A DNA stretch of 64,000 nt from an uncultured bacterium (GCA_905215645.1 CAJMQS010000005.1:45363-109362); one strand, 5' to 3'. Positions 1 to 8,936 are shown, counted from the stretch's first letter. The notes: generated from the sequence alone by a model not told the origin. Numbers and translations: made by a program.

Positions 1-1410
1 CAGCTGCCCCTGTCCTTCTTGGACAGCCACAGCACCGGGGACCTGGTCCAACGGGTGATCGCCGATGTGGACCAGATCTCTGACGGGCTGCTCCTGGGGT
101 TCACCCAGCTGTTTTCCGGGCTGGTGACCATCATGCTGACTCTATACTTCATGTTTTCCACTCACCGGACCATTTCCCTGATGGTCATCGTCCTGACTCC
201 GCTCAGCTTCCTGGTGGCCAAATTCATCGCCAGCCGGTCTTACAAGCTGTTCCAGGACCAGACCGCCATCCGAGGGAGGCAGACGGCCCTCATCAACGAA
301 ACCATCGGCAACGAAAAAGTGGTGAAGGCCTTCTGCCATGAAGAACGCTCTTCGGACCAGTTCCGGTCCCTCAACGGAGACCTGCAGCAGGCCACCCAGG
401 GTGCCCTGTTCTACAGCTCTCTCACCAACCCTTCTACTCGGGCAGTGAACAACGCCATCTATGCTTTGGTGGCTCTGGTGGGGTGCTGGGAGATCCTGGC
501 CGGGGGACTTACCGTAGGAGGGCTCACCGTGCTGCTGTACTACGCCAATCAGTATATGAAGCCTTTTACGGATATCAGCTCCGTTGTCACTGAGCTCCAG
601 AATGCCTTGGCCTGCGCAGCCCGGGTGTTTGCCCTGATCGAAGAGAGAACTCAGAGCGCTGATCCGGACCTGCAGCTGGTGTTCCAGGAAGGCCGGATGG
701 AAATCGATCATGTGTATTTTTCCTACGATAAAAAACGGCCTCTGCTCGAAGACTTCAACTTCCAGGTAGAACCGGGCCAGACTACGGCCATCGTAGGGCC
801 TACTGGCTGCGGCAAGAGCACCTTCATCAACCTGCTCATGCGGTTCTACGATGTGGATCGGGGGACCATTGCTATCGACGGCCAGGATACCGGGAAAGTG
901 GACCGGCACTCCCTCCGTCGGACCTATGGGATGGTGCTCCAGGAAACCTGGCTGAAACAGGGGACCATCCGGGAGAACATCGCCTTCGGGAAACCGGGAG
1001 CCACCGAAGAAGAGATCATCCAGGCCGCCCAGGAAGCCCACAGCTGGGAATTCATCCGCCGGCTGCCCCAGGGACTGGATACGGTGGTGGACGATGACAG
1101 CCTGAGCCAGGGTCAGAAGCAGCTCCTGTGCATCACCCGGGTGATGCTGGCCCTGCCGCCCATGCTGATCCTGGACGAAGCCACTTCCAGCATCGATACC
1201 CGGACCGAGATCCAGATCCAGAACGCCTTTGCCAAGCTCATGGAAGGACGGACCAGTTTCATCGTGGCACACCGGCTTTCCACCATCCGCAATGCAGACC
1301 GGATCCTAGTGATGAAAGACGGCAGGATCATCGAACAGGGGAACCACGAAAGCCTCATGGCCCAGGGGGGGTTCTACAAGGAACTGTACAACAGTCAGTT
1401 TGCAGGGTGA
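1..1410 (+). CDS. ABC exporter, fused membrane and ATPase domains (5' end outside window)
   Basis: This is the C-terminal three quarters of an ABCB/MsbA-type half transporter. The frame is open from base 1, so the apparent TTG start at 19 is an artefact of the window edge. The first ~220 residues hold hydrophobic membrane helices of an exporter domain; the rest is the nucleotide-binding domain, with Walker A GPTGCGKST, Q-loop region MVLQETW, a signature LSQGQ, Walker B MLILDEAT and the switch His in IVAHRLS. Such proteins dimerise in the inner membrane and use ATP to export lipids, drugs or peptides. The signature reads LSQGQ rather than LSGGQ, a common tolerated variant. A partner half-transporter may lie upstream outside the window. 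The substrate cannot be told from sequence. Confidence 0.93.
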   Translation, partial: QLPLSFLDSHSTGDLVQRVIADVDQISDGLLLGFTQLFSGLVTIMLTLYFMFSTHRTISLMVIVLTPLSFLVAKFIASRSYKLFQDQTAIRGRQTALINETIGNEKVVKAFCHEERSSDQFRSLNGDLQQATQGALFYSSLTNPSTRAVNNAIYALVALVGCWEILAGGLTVGGLTVLLYYANQYMKPFTDISSVVTELQNALACAARVFALIEERTQSADPDLQLVFQEGRMEIDHVYFSYDKKRPLLEDFNFQVEPGQTTAIVGPTGCGKSTFINLLMRFYDVDRGTIAIDGQDTGKVDRHSLRRTYGMVLQETWLKQGTIRENIAFGKPGATEEEIIQAAQEAHSWEFIRRLPQGLDTVVDDDSLSQGQKQLLCITRVMLALPPMLILDEATSSIDTRTEIQIQNAFAKLMEGRTSFIVAHRLSTIRNADRILVMKDGRIIEQGNHESLMAQGGFYKELYNSQFAG

Positions 1411-1453
1411 GAGAGGACTGCCGCATGAGGTTTACCCACGTGCAGCAGCCCTC

Positions 1454-1482
1454 TTGTCTTCCTTGCCCCAGCGTGCTACAAT
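1454..1482 (+). promoter_or_regulatory. Sigma70-type promoter for the 1510 gene
   Basis: TTGTCT (1454-1459) and TACAAT (1477-1482) are separated by exactly 17 bp, just upstream of the GAAGGAGGG ribosome site of the small gene at 1510. Confidence 0.6.
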
Positions 1483-1509
1483 GGGGAAAATCTTGAAGGA
1501 GGGTCCGGT

Positions 1510-1836
1510 ATGACTCGATTCCAGAAAATCGTCGTTGCCCTGCTGACCGTCAATATGCTGGCTACCGTGGGCCTGTATCTGCGCCTGGACAGCCAGGAGC
1601 TGCTGCTGGAAAAGGAAGTCCGCAGCATGAAACGGGATATCCTGGGGACCCGGTATGATGATACCAATCTGAAGAACAGCCTGGCCAGCCTGGAAAAACA
1701 GGTGGGGAAGCTGGGCGAAGATACCCGGAAAGCCATGGAAAAACCGGAAGCCCCGGCCCCTAAGCCGGAACAGCCGGCTCCCAAGACCAAAGGGTCCGGG
1801 ATCCAGGGATTTTTGGATAAACTGTTTGGGAAGTGA
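1510..1836 (+). CDS. Small membrane-anchored coiled-coil protein, unknown function
   Basis: The 108-residue product has an N-terminal hydrophobic helix (about residues 7-24, VVALLTVNMLATVGLYL), then a charged heptad-like segment (about 27-78) likely to form a coiled coil, then a Pro/Lys/Glu-rich linker (about 78-96) and a short amphipathic tail. It probably sits in the inner membrane with a helical domain outside, but I recognise no family. GAAGGAGGG precedes the ATG at a suitable distance and a good promoter lies upstream, so it is likely a real single-gene unit. Confidence 0.7.
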   Translation: MTRFQKIVVALLTVNMLATVGLYLRLDSQELLLEKEVRSMKRDILGTRYDDTNLKNSLASLEKQVGKLGEDTRKAMEKPEAPAPKPEQPAPKTKGSGIQGFLDKLFGK

Positions 1837-1894
1837 GAAGAGGGGGCTGCGCAGGCAACGACCCTATCAAACTGCAGAGCTGCTATACGGAGTA

Positions 1895-1947
1895 AGAGAC
1901 CGGGACCGGGGATTTGTTTCCTCAGGTCCCGGTCTCTATGGTATAAT
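1895..1947 (+). promoter_or_regulatory. 13-bp inverted repeat overlapping the DUF4127 promoter region
   Basis: AGAGACCGGGACC (1895-1907) pairs perfectly with 1925-1937 across a 17-nt loop. There is no T-run after it; instead a TATAAT (1942-1947) follows at once. It may be a terminator hairpin for the upstream gene or an operator. No convincing -35 box is seen. Confidence 0.4.
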
Positions 1948-1977
1948 GACACTATTCAAAGGAAAAGAGGTGGCATT

Positions 1978-3561
1978 TTGGGCTGGTGTAAAGGTATTGG
2001 ACTATCTGTGGCGCTGCTGATGGGGCTCTGTGCGCCTGCGGCAGCGGAAAAGCTGCTTTTCATTCCCCTGGACAGCCGGCCGGTCTCCCTGGCTTATACG
2101 GTGGACAGTTTCCGGAAGGCAGGGGTGCAGGTGGTGACCCCGCCTGGGGAATATCTGGCCAATGACCGGCAGACGGGGGACCCGGTGAAGCTCTCCCAGT
2201 GGCTGGAACAGGAAGCCCGGGGAGCAGACGGGGCGGTGGTTTCCCTGGATTCCTTGATCTACGGGGGCTTGGCCCCCTCCCGGACCCATGAGCTGGATCC
2301 CCAAGTGCTGGCCAAACGGGCAGAAGGACTGCTGGCCTTCAAAGAGAGGCATCCCGGAGTCCCAGTCTATGGCTTTGCCACCGTCATGCGGTCGCCCAAA
2401 TGGAGCAGTGCCCCAGCGGAACCGGCCTATTATGCCCAATACGGGACCCAGATCTTCCGGTGGGGCGCCCTCCGGGACCGGCAGGAACAGGGGCTGCTGG
2501 ACCGGAAGGAGAGAAAGGAGCTGGCCGGGCTGGAAAAAGACCTGCCCTTGGAGATCCGCCGGGATGTGCTGGAGCGGCGGAAAAAGAACCTGTTCGTGCT
2601 GAAGGGCTTGGTCCGGGGTCTGGAAAAAGGAAAGCTGGATTACCTCCTGATCGGCCGGGATGATTCCGCTCCCTATTCCGAAGCCCATCGGGATGCCCGG
2701 GAACTGGAGAAATCCAGCGATCCGGCATTCCGGTATAAGTTCCGGAGCTTTTCCGGGGCCGATGAACTGGGGATGGTGCTGCTGAACCGGGCCCTGAACA
2801 AAGCCCGGGGAGAGACGCCCCTGGTGTATGCTTACTATAATGAAGGAAAGGGACCGGCCACCGTAGCCAGCTACGAAGACAGTCCCATCCGGACCAGCTA
2901 TCGGCAGCATGTGCTGGCTTCCGGCGGCTATCCTGCCCAGTGGGACAAACGGGCGGATTTGGTGCTGGGAATCTATACTCCGGCAGATGGGGTGACCTTG
3001 GGGGCGGATGATCCCCGGAATGGGGAAGCCTTGGACGAAAGGGGACAGCGGTTCCTGGAAAAGACCCGGGACTATGTACAGAGGGGGGCCAATGTAGGGA
3101 TCGCGGATGTGGCTTTCGGGAACGGAAGCAGCCGGGGGCTGGTCCGTGCTCTGTTGGAAGAAAAGGACGGCCAGGAGCCCCTGGGGTATCAGCTGGGGTC
3201 CTATGCCGGGTGGAATACTGCCAGCAACAGCCTAGGGTACGCCTTGGGCCAGGGGATGCTCCGGCCCTATCTGGATCCCCAGGACCGTCAGGCACTCCTG
3301 ACCGTGCGCTACCTGGATGACTGGCTGTACCAGAGCCGGGTCCGCCAAGAAGTGCGGAAGGAACTGATTTGGCCCAACCAGTGGCCGGACGGGAAACTCA
3401 CGGACAGCCAAACGGAACAGGCGGAAAAAAAGGTGACGGAAAAGATGGTGCAGGAAGGAGCACCTCTTCTAGGCAAGCGGCCGGAACGATACCGGTACAG
3501 GCTGCCCTGGCACCGGACGTTCGAAGTGGCAGTGGCCCTGCGGACCAATGAAGGCTCATAA
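1978..3561 (+). CDS. Secreted DUF4127 family protein
   Basis: The 527-residue protein matches the DUF4127 family: an N-terminal FIPLDSRPVS motif, a LDSLIYGGLAPSR segment and an ADGVTLGADDP stretch are recognisable. The first ~22 residues form a signal peptide ending ...CAPAAA-EK, so the mature protein is probably exported. The start is a TTG preceded by AAGAGGTGG; no better start codon lies downstream before the signal peptide. The biochemical role of the family is unknown to me. It ends 24 bp before the AbgA-like hydrolase and may be cotranscribed with it. Confidence 0.85.
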   Translation: MGWCKGIGLSVALLMGLCAPAAAEKLLFIPLDSRPVSLAYTVDSFRKAGVQVVTPPGEYLANDRQTGDPVKLSQWLEQEARGADGAVVSLDSLIYGGLAPSRTHELDPQVLAKRAEGLLAFKERHPGVPVYGFATVMRSPKWSSAPAEPAYYAQYGTQIFRWGALRDRQEQGLLDRKERKELAGLEKDLPLEIRRDVLERRKKNLFVLKGLVRGLEKGKLDYLLIGRDDSAPYSEAHRDARELEKSSDPAFRYKFRSFSGADELGMVLLNRALNKARGETPLVYAYYNEGKGPATVASYEDSPIRTSYRQHVLASGGYPAQWDKRADLVLGIYTPADGVTLGADDPRNGEALDERGQRFLEKTRDYVQRGANVGIADVAFGNGSSRGLVRALLEEKDGQEPLGYQLGSYAGWNTASNSLGYALGQGMLRPYLDPQDRQALLTVRYLDDWLYQSRVRQEVRKELIWPNQWPDGKLTDSQTEQAEKKVTEKMVQEGAPLLGKRPERYRYRLPWHRTFEVAVALRTNEGS

Positions 3562-3585
3562 AATACATTCAGGGAGGATAAAGGT

Positions 3586-4884
3586 ATGACCTATTACGAA
3601 GAAGCCATGGAGATGAAGGACGAGATGATCCGGCAGCGGCGGGATTTCCATGCCCATCCGGAAACTGCCTGGACGGAATTCCGGACCACTTCTATCATTG
3701 CAGAAGAACTCCAAAAGCTGGGGTATGAAGTCCTCATGGGCAGCGAAATCCTGGATGAAGGAGCCCGGATGATGGTGCCCGATGAAAAGACCTTGAAACA
3801 GTGCGCCCAGCGGGCCATCAAAGAAGGGGCCAATCCGGTGTTGGTAGACCGGATGAAAGGAGGCATGACCGGCTGTGTGGGGATCATGCATTTCGCCAAA
3901 CCGGGGAAAACCGTGGCCCTGCGGTTCGACATAGATTCCCTGTTCGTGGCGGAAGATCCGGCTCCCAGCCATCGGCCCAGCGCCCTTGGATTCCAATCTA
4001 AACATCCAGGGCTGATGCATGCCTGCGGCCATGACGGCCATGCCACCATCGGTCTGGCTGTGGCTCGGCTGGCAGCAGCCCACAAAGACCGGATGGCCGG
4101 GACCCTGAAGATCTGCTTCCAGCCAGGAGAAGAAGGAGTGGTCGGGGCCAAAAGCATGGTCCGGAGCGGCATCGTAGACGATGTGGATTACTTCATCAGC
4201 GGGCACATCGGCCTGGGCAATTACCACGACAGCTCCCTGGTCTGCATGACCCAAGGCTTCCTGGCCACGGACAAGATGGATGCGGTGTTCACCGGCGCCC
4301 CCAGCCACGCCGGGGCCGAACCGGAAAAAGGGAAGAACGCCCTGTTGGCAGCGGCCCAGGCGGCCATTTCCCTCCATACCATCAGCCGGCACAGCGGCGG
4401 CTCTTCCCGGATCAATGTGGGGGTCCTGGAAGCCGGTACGGGACGGAATGTGATCCCGGCCAACGGGCTCATCAAATTCGAGACCCGGGGAGAAACCGCG
4501 GAAATCAATGATTTCATGGTCCGGGAAGCCAAACGGATGGTCCGGGCGGCCGCGATGCTCTATGATGTAGGGGTGGAGATCTTGCCTCGAGGCAGCGCTA
4601 CCTCCTCCAATTCTTCCCCGGAAATGGGAGAAGAGATCTACCAGCTGATCGAACCTCTCCATGTGTACAGCCACGTGGCCCGGGAACAGAAAGTCAGCGG
4701 CAGCGAGGACTGCTGCTACTTCATGAGCCGGGTCCAGGAACATGGAGGACAGGCGGTGTACATGCTCTACGGCACCGAGGAGGCCGCTGGCCACCACCAG
4801 AGCGATTTCGACTTCAACGAAGATGTCCTGCCCCGGACCGCCGGGACCATCGCCTTTTTGGTGGAACATTTTGGGAATCAATGA
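3586..4884 (+). CDS. M20 amidohydrolase, AbgA-like (aminobenzoyl-glutamate hydrolase family)
   Basis: The 432-residue protein follows the AbgA pattern closely: an N-terminal RRDFHAHPETAWTEFRT segment, the metal-binding HACGHDGH (residues 145-152), GEE at 181-183 with the general-base Glu, and a C-terminal GHH. The family hydrolyses N-acyl or p-aminobenzoyl glutamate amides in the cytoplasm, using two metal ions. Length matches AbgA. No AbgB partner is adjacent, so the substrate is uncertain; a distant AbgT-type carrier lies at 39373. A strong ribosome site (GGGAGGATAAAGGT) precedes the ATG and a perfect hairpin terminator follows the stop. Confidence 0.88.
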   Translation: MTYYEEAMEMKDEMIRQRRDFHAHPETAWTEFRTTSIIAEELQKLGYEVLMGSEILDEGARMMVPDEKTLKQCAQRAIKEGANPVLVDRMKGGMTGCVGIMHFAKPGKTVALRFDIDSLFVAEDPAPSHRPSALGFQSKHPGLMHACGHDGHATIGLAVARLAAAHKDRMAGTLKICFQPGEEGVVGAKSMVRSGIVDDVDYFISGHIGLGNYHDSSLVCMTQGFLATDKMDAVFTGAPSHAGAEPEKGKNALLAAAQAAISLHTISRHSGGSSRINVGVLEAGTGRNVIPANGLIKFETRGETAEINDFMVREAKRMVRAAAMLYDVGVEILPRGSATSSNSSPEMGEEIYQLIEPLHVYSHVAREQKVSGSEDCCYFMSRVQEHGGQAVYMLYGTEEAAGHHQSDFDFNEDVLPRTAGTIAFLVEHFGNQ

Positions 4885-4888
4885 GGAG

Positions 4889-4936
4889 GGGGTGTTGCAC
4901 GTGTGAAAACCACACACGTGCAACACCCCATTTTTT
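4889..4936 (+). terminator. Rho-independent terminator (copy 1 of a repeated hairpin)
   Basis: A 17-bp perfect stem (4889-4905 with 4913-4929) is followed by TTTTTT (4931-4936). The stem sequence GTTGCACGTGTG and loop AAAACCA recur almost unchanged at 58924-58966, and a related form lies at 63949-63991. Confidence 0.9.
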
Positions 4937-4938
4937 AT

Positions 4939-4967
4939 TTGCCTCCTTCAGGAAACTGTGCTATGAT
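4939..4967 (+). promoter_or_regulatory. Promoter for the Rrf2 regulator
   Basis: TTGCCT (4939-4944), a 17-bp spacer and TATGAT (4962-4967) lie directly behind the preceding terminator. Confidence 0.6.
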
Positions 4968-5034
4968 AAATTAAGAAGTAATAAATAAAATTACATCATC
5001 TCGGCTGCTCGGCAGCGGGAAGAAAGGAACCATT

Positions 5035-5466
5035 ATGCAAATCTCTACCAAATTCACTATTGCCATCCACATCCTGGCGGCCACGGAAATCTTTGGGGAC
5101 CAGTACAAGATCACCAGCGATTTCTTGGCTTCCAGCGTGGGCTGCAACCCGGTGATCATCCGGAACCTGATGAAGCAGCTGAAAGAAGCCGGCCTCATTG
5201 CCGTGCGGCGGGGCCCCGGCGGGGTGCGGGTGACCAAGCCCCTGGAGCAGATCACCTTCTATGATGTTTATGAAGCGGTGGAAACCAACAAAGAAGAACT
5301 GTTCAATTTCCACGACCGGCCCAATCCCCAGTGCCCAGTAGGACGGAACATCCACAAAGCCCTGGACGGCCAGCTCCGGGAAATCCAGAAGCAGTTCGAA
5401 GCCGACCTGCGGCAGCACAACGTGGGCGAAGTGGTAACCGACCTGAAGAAGGCAATCGCCAGCTGA
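5035..5466 (+). CDS. Rrf2 family transcriptional regulator, YwnA-like
   Basis: The 143-residue protein has an N-terminal winged helix (about residues 5-65; SSVGCNPVIIRNLMKQLKEAG is the recognition region) followed by the GGVRV wing. The C-terminal half shares NPxCPVGxxI and ALD with YwnA-type members. It lacks the three-cysteine cluster that binds an Fe-S centre in IscR or NsrR; only two separated Cys are present, so a cluster is unlikely. It may control the permease-peptidase pair downstream (5594, 6779) or itself. The downstream gene has its own promoter. Confidence 0.88.
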   Translation: MQISTKFTIAIHILAATEIFGDQYKITSDFLASSVGCNPVIIRNLMKQLKEAGLIAVRRGPGGVRVTKPLEQITFYDVYEAVETNKEELFNFHDRPNPQCPVGRNIHKALDGQLREIQKQFEADLRQHNVGEVVTDLKKAIAS

Positions 5467-5501
5467 AGAGAAAGTTGGAGGGAACGGGCCCCTTTCGGCT
5501 C

Positions 5502-5531
5502 TTGCCACCGCGGACAGAAGTGCGTTATAAT
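5502..5531 (+). promoter_or_regulatory. Promoter for the 5594 permease operon
   Basis: TTGCCA (5502-5507), an 18-bp spacer and consensus TATAAT (5526-5531) precede the permease gene by about 60 bp. Confidence 0.65.
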
Positions 5532-5593
5532 AGCCTCATCTTTGCAATTTATCAGGATAAAGCAGTCTTGATAGGCAGAAATGAGGGGAATCC

Positions 5594-6763
5594 ATGGGAA
5601 GTATTGTTTCGTTGACAGTTCTTTTTTGCATCTATGCGGTCAGTGAGCTGATCGCCATGCGCACCCGGGCCATTTTGTCCACGGTGCTGGGAATCTCGGT
5701 GATCCTCCTGGCCGGGTTCTGGTCCGGGCTCCTGCCCCAGACCATCATCAAGGACGCCCAGGTGTCCGGCATCGGCATGGGGGTAGTGGGGATGCTGATC
5801 GTTTCCATGGGGACCACCATCGATTTCACCGAGCTGAAGCAGGAATGGAAAGTGGTGGTCACTTCCGTCCTCTGTGTGGTCTTTGCTGTAGCGGCCATTA
5901 TCCTCGTCGGGGCTTTCGTCATGGATCCTAAGATTGCTATTGCCGGGTCTCCCATCTTTGCTGGAGGCAATGCGGCCACCCTGATCATGCTGGCAGCGGC
6001 CAAAGAGAAGGGCCTTTCCTATGTAGGGACCTTCTGCCTGGTGCTGCTGGTGACCCAGAAATTTTTCGGCATCCCCATCGCTTCCTTTGCCCTCCGCCAT
6101 CTGGCTCGACAGCTGCGGGTGGATCCGGGTTTTGTGGCCCAGTACAACGAGGAAGGGGAGAAAAAGGCGGAAGCCGTCCGGAAACGGCCCCTGGCCATGC
6201 CTTCTGCTTTTGATAAACCATCTGTTTACCTGGCCAAACTGGGGCTGGTAGCTACCCTTTCCTTTTATGCGGCTAAATTCACTGGGGGCCATATCCATTA
6301 CCTGGTGATGTGCTTGATCTTGGGGACACTGTTCTTTGCTTTGGGCTTCTTAGATAAGGGAATCCTGGCCAAGACCCAGTCCAGCGGGCTGATCATCTTC
6401 TTTGTGACTATCGTGATCTTCACCAACCTGGGGGCCACTACGCCTCAGCAGGTCCTTTCCGTGCTGCCGCCCCTGATTTGGTCCGCCGTCCTGGGGGTGG
6501 CCGGCCTGTGTGCCGCCGCTTTGCTGTGCAGCCGGCTGTTCCGGATGCCCTTTTCCCTGGCTGTGTCCCTGGGGATCACCTGTACCTTCGGCTTTCCTAC
6601 GACCATGCTGATTTCCCAAGAAGTGTCGGAAGCCATGGGGGAAACAGAAGCGCAGCGGAAAGCGCTCTTGAACTTCCTGCTGCCCAAGATGCTGGTGGCT
6701 GGGTTCGTGACGGTGACCATCACTTCCGTAGTGCTGGCAGGAGTCGTGGTGAATATCTTGTAA
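5594..6763 (+). CDS. Multi-pass membrane permease, family not recognised
   Basis: The 389-residue protein is hydrophobic throughout, with about ten membrane segments in two halves separated by a charged cytoplasmic stretch (about residues 170-208, EGEKKAEAVRKR). The Gly-rich IFAGGNAATLIMLAAA in the first half and LGITCTFGFPTTMLISQE in the second look like paired re-entrant elements of a secondary carrier. I cannot assign a family. It is 15 bp upstream of a carboxypeptidase-G2-like M20 gene and almost surely cotranscribed, which suggests uptake of a small peptide or N-acyl amino acid. The ATG at 5594 has GAGGGGAA ahead of it. Confidence 0.75.
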   Translation: MGSIVSLTVLFCIYAVSELIAMRTRAILSTVLGISVILLAGFWSGLLPQTIIKDAQVSGIGMGVVGMLIVSMGTTIDFTELKQEWKVVVTSVLCVVFAVAAIILVGAFVMDPKIAIAGSPIFAGGNAATLIMLAAAKEKGLSYVGTFCLVLLVTQKFFGIPIASFALRHLARQLRVDPGFVAQYNEEGEKKAEAVRKRPLAMPSAFDKPSVYLAKLGLVATLSFYAAKFTGGHIHYLVMCLILGTLFFALGFLDKGILAKTQSSGLIIFFVTIVIFTNLGATTPQQVLSVLPPLIWSAVLGVAGLCAAALLCSRLFRMPFSLAVSLGITCTFGFPTTMLISQEVSEAMGETEAQRKALLNFLLPKMLVAGFVTVTITSVVLAGVVVNIL

Positions 6764-6778
6764 AAGGAGAATGAGGGA

Positions 6779-7939
6779 ATGGATACACTGGATCTGCAGT
6801 TGAAAGCCTATATCGAAGGGCACCGGCAGGAGATGCTGGCCCTGTGGGAAGAAATCGTCGATACGGAAAGCGGCCCCAAACAGCTGGAGGGAGTGGACCG
6901 GGTGGGAGATATCCTCCAGCGGGAATTGGAAAAGGCGGGGGCCGCGGTGCGCCGAGTACCTGTGGACCACGCCGGAGACTTGATCGTAGGGGACTGGAAC
7001 CCAGGATCGGAAGCAAGACCGGTGGTGTTCATGGGCCACATGGATACAGTGTTCCCAGCGGGGGAAGCGGCCAAAAATCCCTTCCAGGTGGATGCAGCTG
7101 GCAATGCCCATGGCCCGGGGGTGCTGGATATGAAAGCGGGGCTGGTGATCGGCCTCTATGCCCTAAAAGCCCTCCAGTCCATTGGCTGGAAGAAGTATCC
7201 CATCCGGTTCCTGGGAATCCCGGACGAAGAGACCCTCCACATGTTCTCCAATGCCAAAACCCTGATCGCCCAGGAAGCGAGAGGGGCGGCTGCTGCCTTC
7301 AATTTCGAGCCGGGACCTGTCAGTGACAGATTGGTCATCGGCCGGTACGGCGGAGGACCTGTTTCCATCACCGTCCATGGGGTGGCGGCCCATTCCGGCA
7401 GTGCCCCGGAAAAAGGTCGTTCAGCGGTATTGGAAGCGGCTCACAAGATCCTGAAGCTGGAAGCAGCCAATGATATCCCCCGGGGGAAACTGATCAACTG
7501 CGGGGCAGTGGAAGGGGGCATCGGGGAAAATACCATCCCGGATTTCTGTAAGATCCGCATCGGCATCCGGTACCGGAACCAGACCATCGGGGATGAAATC
7601 TTTGCCCTTCTGCGCCAAGTGACGGAGGAGCGCACCGTGGAAGGGACTTGGGCGGAACTGGATGTGAGCCGGGTGATGGCCTGCATGGAAACCACAGACG
7701 GGGTCCGGAAACTCTATGACCATGTGGCGGATACGGGGCAGGCTTTGGGCCTGGGCCGGATCCCGGGCATCCAGGTAGGCGGTCTTTCCGACGCGGGGAT
7801 CACCATAGGGGTTGGAGTCCCCACTCTGTGCGGCATGGGAGTTCGGGGAGAAGGGGCCCATACGGACCGGGAATATGCTCAGGTGGAGTCCCTGTACGAA
7901 CGGTGCCTCCTGGCAGCGGCTGCCGTCCGGACCCTTTGA
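6779..7939 (+). CDS. M20 metallopeptidase, carboxypeptidase G2-like
   Basis: The 386-residue cytoplasmic enzyme has the M20 layout: GHMDTVFP with metal ligand His87 and Asp89, GVLDMKAG with bridging Asp117, IPDEE with the general base at about 150-151, a dimerisation lid (about 190-300) containing AAHSG, and a C-terminal GAHTDREY His. This resembles glutamate carboxypeptidases (CPG2, ArgE/DapE group). It follows the permease by 15 bp, so the pair probably imports and cleaves a glutamyl or peptidyl substrate. AAAAGGAGAATGAGGGA precedes the start. Confidence 0.87.
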   Translation: MDTLDLQLKAYIEGHRQEMLALWEEIVDTESGPKQLEGVDRVGDILQRELEKAGAAVRRVPVDHAGDLIVGDWNPGSEARPVVFMGHMDTVFPAGEAAKNPFQVDAAGNAHGPGVLDMKAGLVIGLYALKALQSIGWKKYPIRFLGIPDEETLHMFSNAKTLIAQEARGAAAAFNFEPGPVSDRLVIGRYGGGPVSITVHGVAAHSGSAPEKGRSAVLEAAHKILKLEAANDIPRGKLINCGAVEGGIGENTIPDFCKIRIGIRYRNQTIGDEIFALLRQVTEERTVEGTWAELDVSRVMACMETTDGVRKLYDHVADTGQALGLGRIPGIQVGGLSDAGITIGVGVPTLCGMGVRGEGAHTDREYAQVESLYERCLLAAAAVRTL

Positions 7940-7946
7940 GGCGGCC

Positions 7947-8066
7947 ATGGACCGGAGAGTCATCGCCAATGTGATCTTGGGGTTCGGCTGCATCGCCCTG
8001 GTCCAGCAGGAATTTTTCCTGGGAGCCGGGCTCATCGCCCTCAGCTGTCTGGTGCGGAAGGAGTGA
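7947..8066 (+). CDS. 39-residue single-span membrane protein
   Basis: A short reading frame starts 7 bp after the M20 stop, with GAGG just before the ATG. The product MDRRVIANVILGFGCIALVQ... is one hydrophobic helix with a positively charged N-terminus and an RKE tail, the typical make-up of a small inner-membrane protein. No homologue is recognised. It may be an operon companion of the permease-peptidase pair or a chance frame. Confidence 0.45.
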   Translation: MDRRVIANVILGFGCIALVQQEFFLGAGLIALSCLVRKE

Positions 8067-8076
8067 CGGGTTCAGC

Positions 8077-8220
8077 AAGAAGGCAGACACGGCCCCTGAA
8101 AGGGGCCTCGAGACATCAGAAGTCAGCTTGTTCGGCTTGGCAGCAGGACCAGGCTGCTTTATTGCGGGCTAGCTGACGTCTGCCTTCTGGCAGGCCCGTT
8201 AGGGCCGGGTCTGACATCTT
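8077..8220 (+). repeat. Palindromic ~140-bp repeat, copy R1 (forward)
   Basis: The element begins AAGAAGGCAGAC and ends GTCTGACATCTT. It contains an outer GGCCC...GGGGCC hairpin near each end and a central GCAGGACC-like palindrome. It is the most diverged of the near-full copies and sits between the small protein gene and the flavoprotein gene. See R2-R7 for the other members. Confidence 0.85.
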
Positions 8221-8295
8221 ACCTAAGGATGTTGACCGATTATGATATAATAAAAATGTATCACAAAATATTACATTTCAAAGGAGACGGATGAA

Positions 8296-8877
8296 ATGAA
8301 AGTCTTATTGCTCAATGGCAGCCGGCGGGAAAAAGGCTGCACTTATACGGCTCTGTCCCTGATCGCCCAAGAATTGGAAAAGGCTGGGATCGATACGGAA
8401 ATCATCTACATCGGCCTCAATGCCGTGAACGGGAAACTGGATGCCCTGGTGAAGGAATGCGCTGCTAAAATGAAGGAAGCGGATGGCCTTGTCATCGGGT
8501 CTCCGGTGTACTACGCTTCTCCTACAGGAGAGATCCAGGTGTTCCTGGACCGGTTTGCCGGGGCAGCGGGGGCTGACCTGCGGCATAAACCGGCGGCTGC
8601 CATCGCTTCGGCCCGGAGAGCCGGCACCAGCACCACCCTGGATGTGCTGCACAAATACCTGATGTATAACGAAATGCCCATCGTTTCTTCCAACTACTGG
8701 AACATGGTCCATGGAAATACCCCGGAAGAAGTGCTCCAAGATAAGGAAGGGGTCCAAATCATGGAAACCCTTGGCAAGAACATGGCTTGGCTGCTGAAAT
8801 GCCTGGAAGCCGGCAAAAAAGCAGGGGTGGAAGAACCGGCCAAACCGGTGAAAGTGATGACCAATTTCATCCGCTAA
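8296..8877 (+). CDS. Flavodoxin-like NAD(P)H-dependent FMN reductase
   Basis: The 193-residue protein starts with the flavodoxin fold P-loop NGSRREKGCTYTAL (FMN phosphate binding) and has GSPVYYASPTGEIQVFLDR, the hallmark of the NADPH-dependent FMN reductase/iron-sulfur flavoprotein group. The Cys-rich cluster motif of iron-sulfur flavoproteins is not obvious, so it is probably a plain flavin reductase or quinone-type oxidoreductase. A TATAAT lies at 8246-8251 without a clear -35. A strong AAAGGAGACGG ribosome site precedes the ATG. It is a single-gene unit between repeat R1 and tRNA-Pro. Confidence 0.87.
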   Translation: MKVLLLNGSRREKGCTYTALSLIAQELEKAGIDTEIIYIGLNAVNGKLDALVKECAAKMKEADGLVIGSPVYYASPTGEIQVFLDRFAGAAGADLRHKPAAAIASARRAGTSTTLDVLHKYLMYNEMPIVSSNYWNMVHGNTPEEVLQDKEGVQIMETLGKNMAWLLKCLEAGKKAGVEEPAKPVKVMTNFIR

Positions 8878-8895
8878 AAAAATCCAAAAAAGTGC

Positions 8896-8924
8896 TTGAC
8901 GGCTTCTGACATTTGCCGTATAAT
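8896..8924 (+). promoter_or_regulatory. Promoter of tRNA-Pro
   Basis: TTGACG (8896-8901), 17 bp, then consensus TATAAT (8919-8924), 12 bp before the mature tRNA. Confidence 0.85.
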
Positions 8925-8936
8925 AACTCTTGTGTT

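Noticed and set aside
8232..8251. TTGACC and TATAAT upstream of the flavoprotein gene
   Set aside because: They are only 8 bp apart, too close for one promoter; only the -10 is considered usable.
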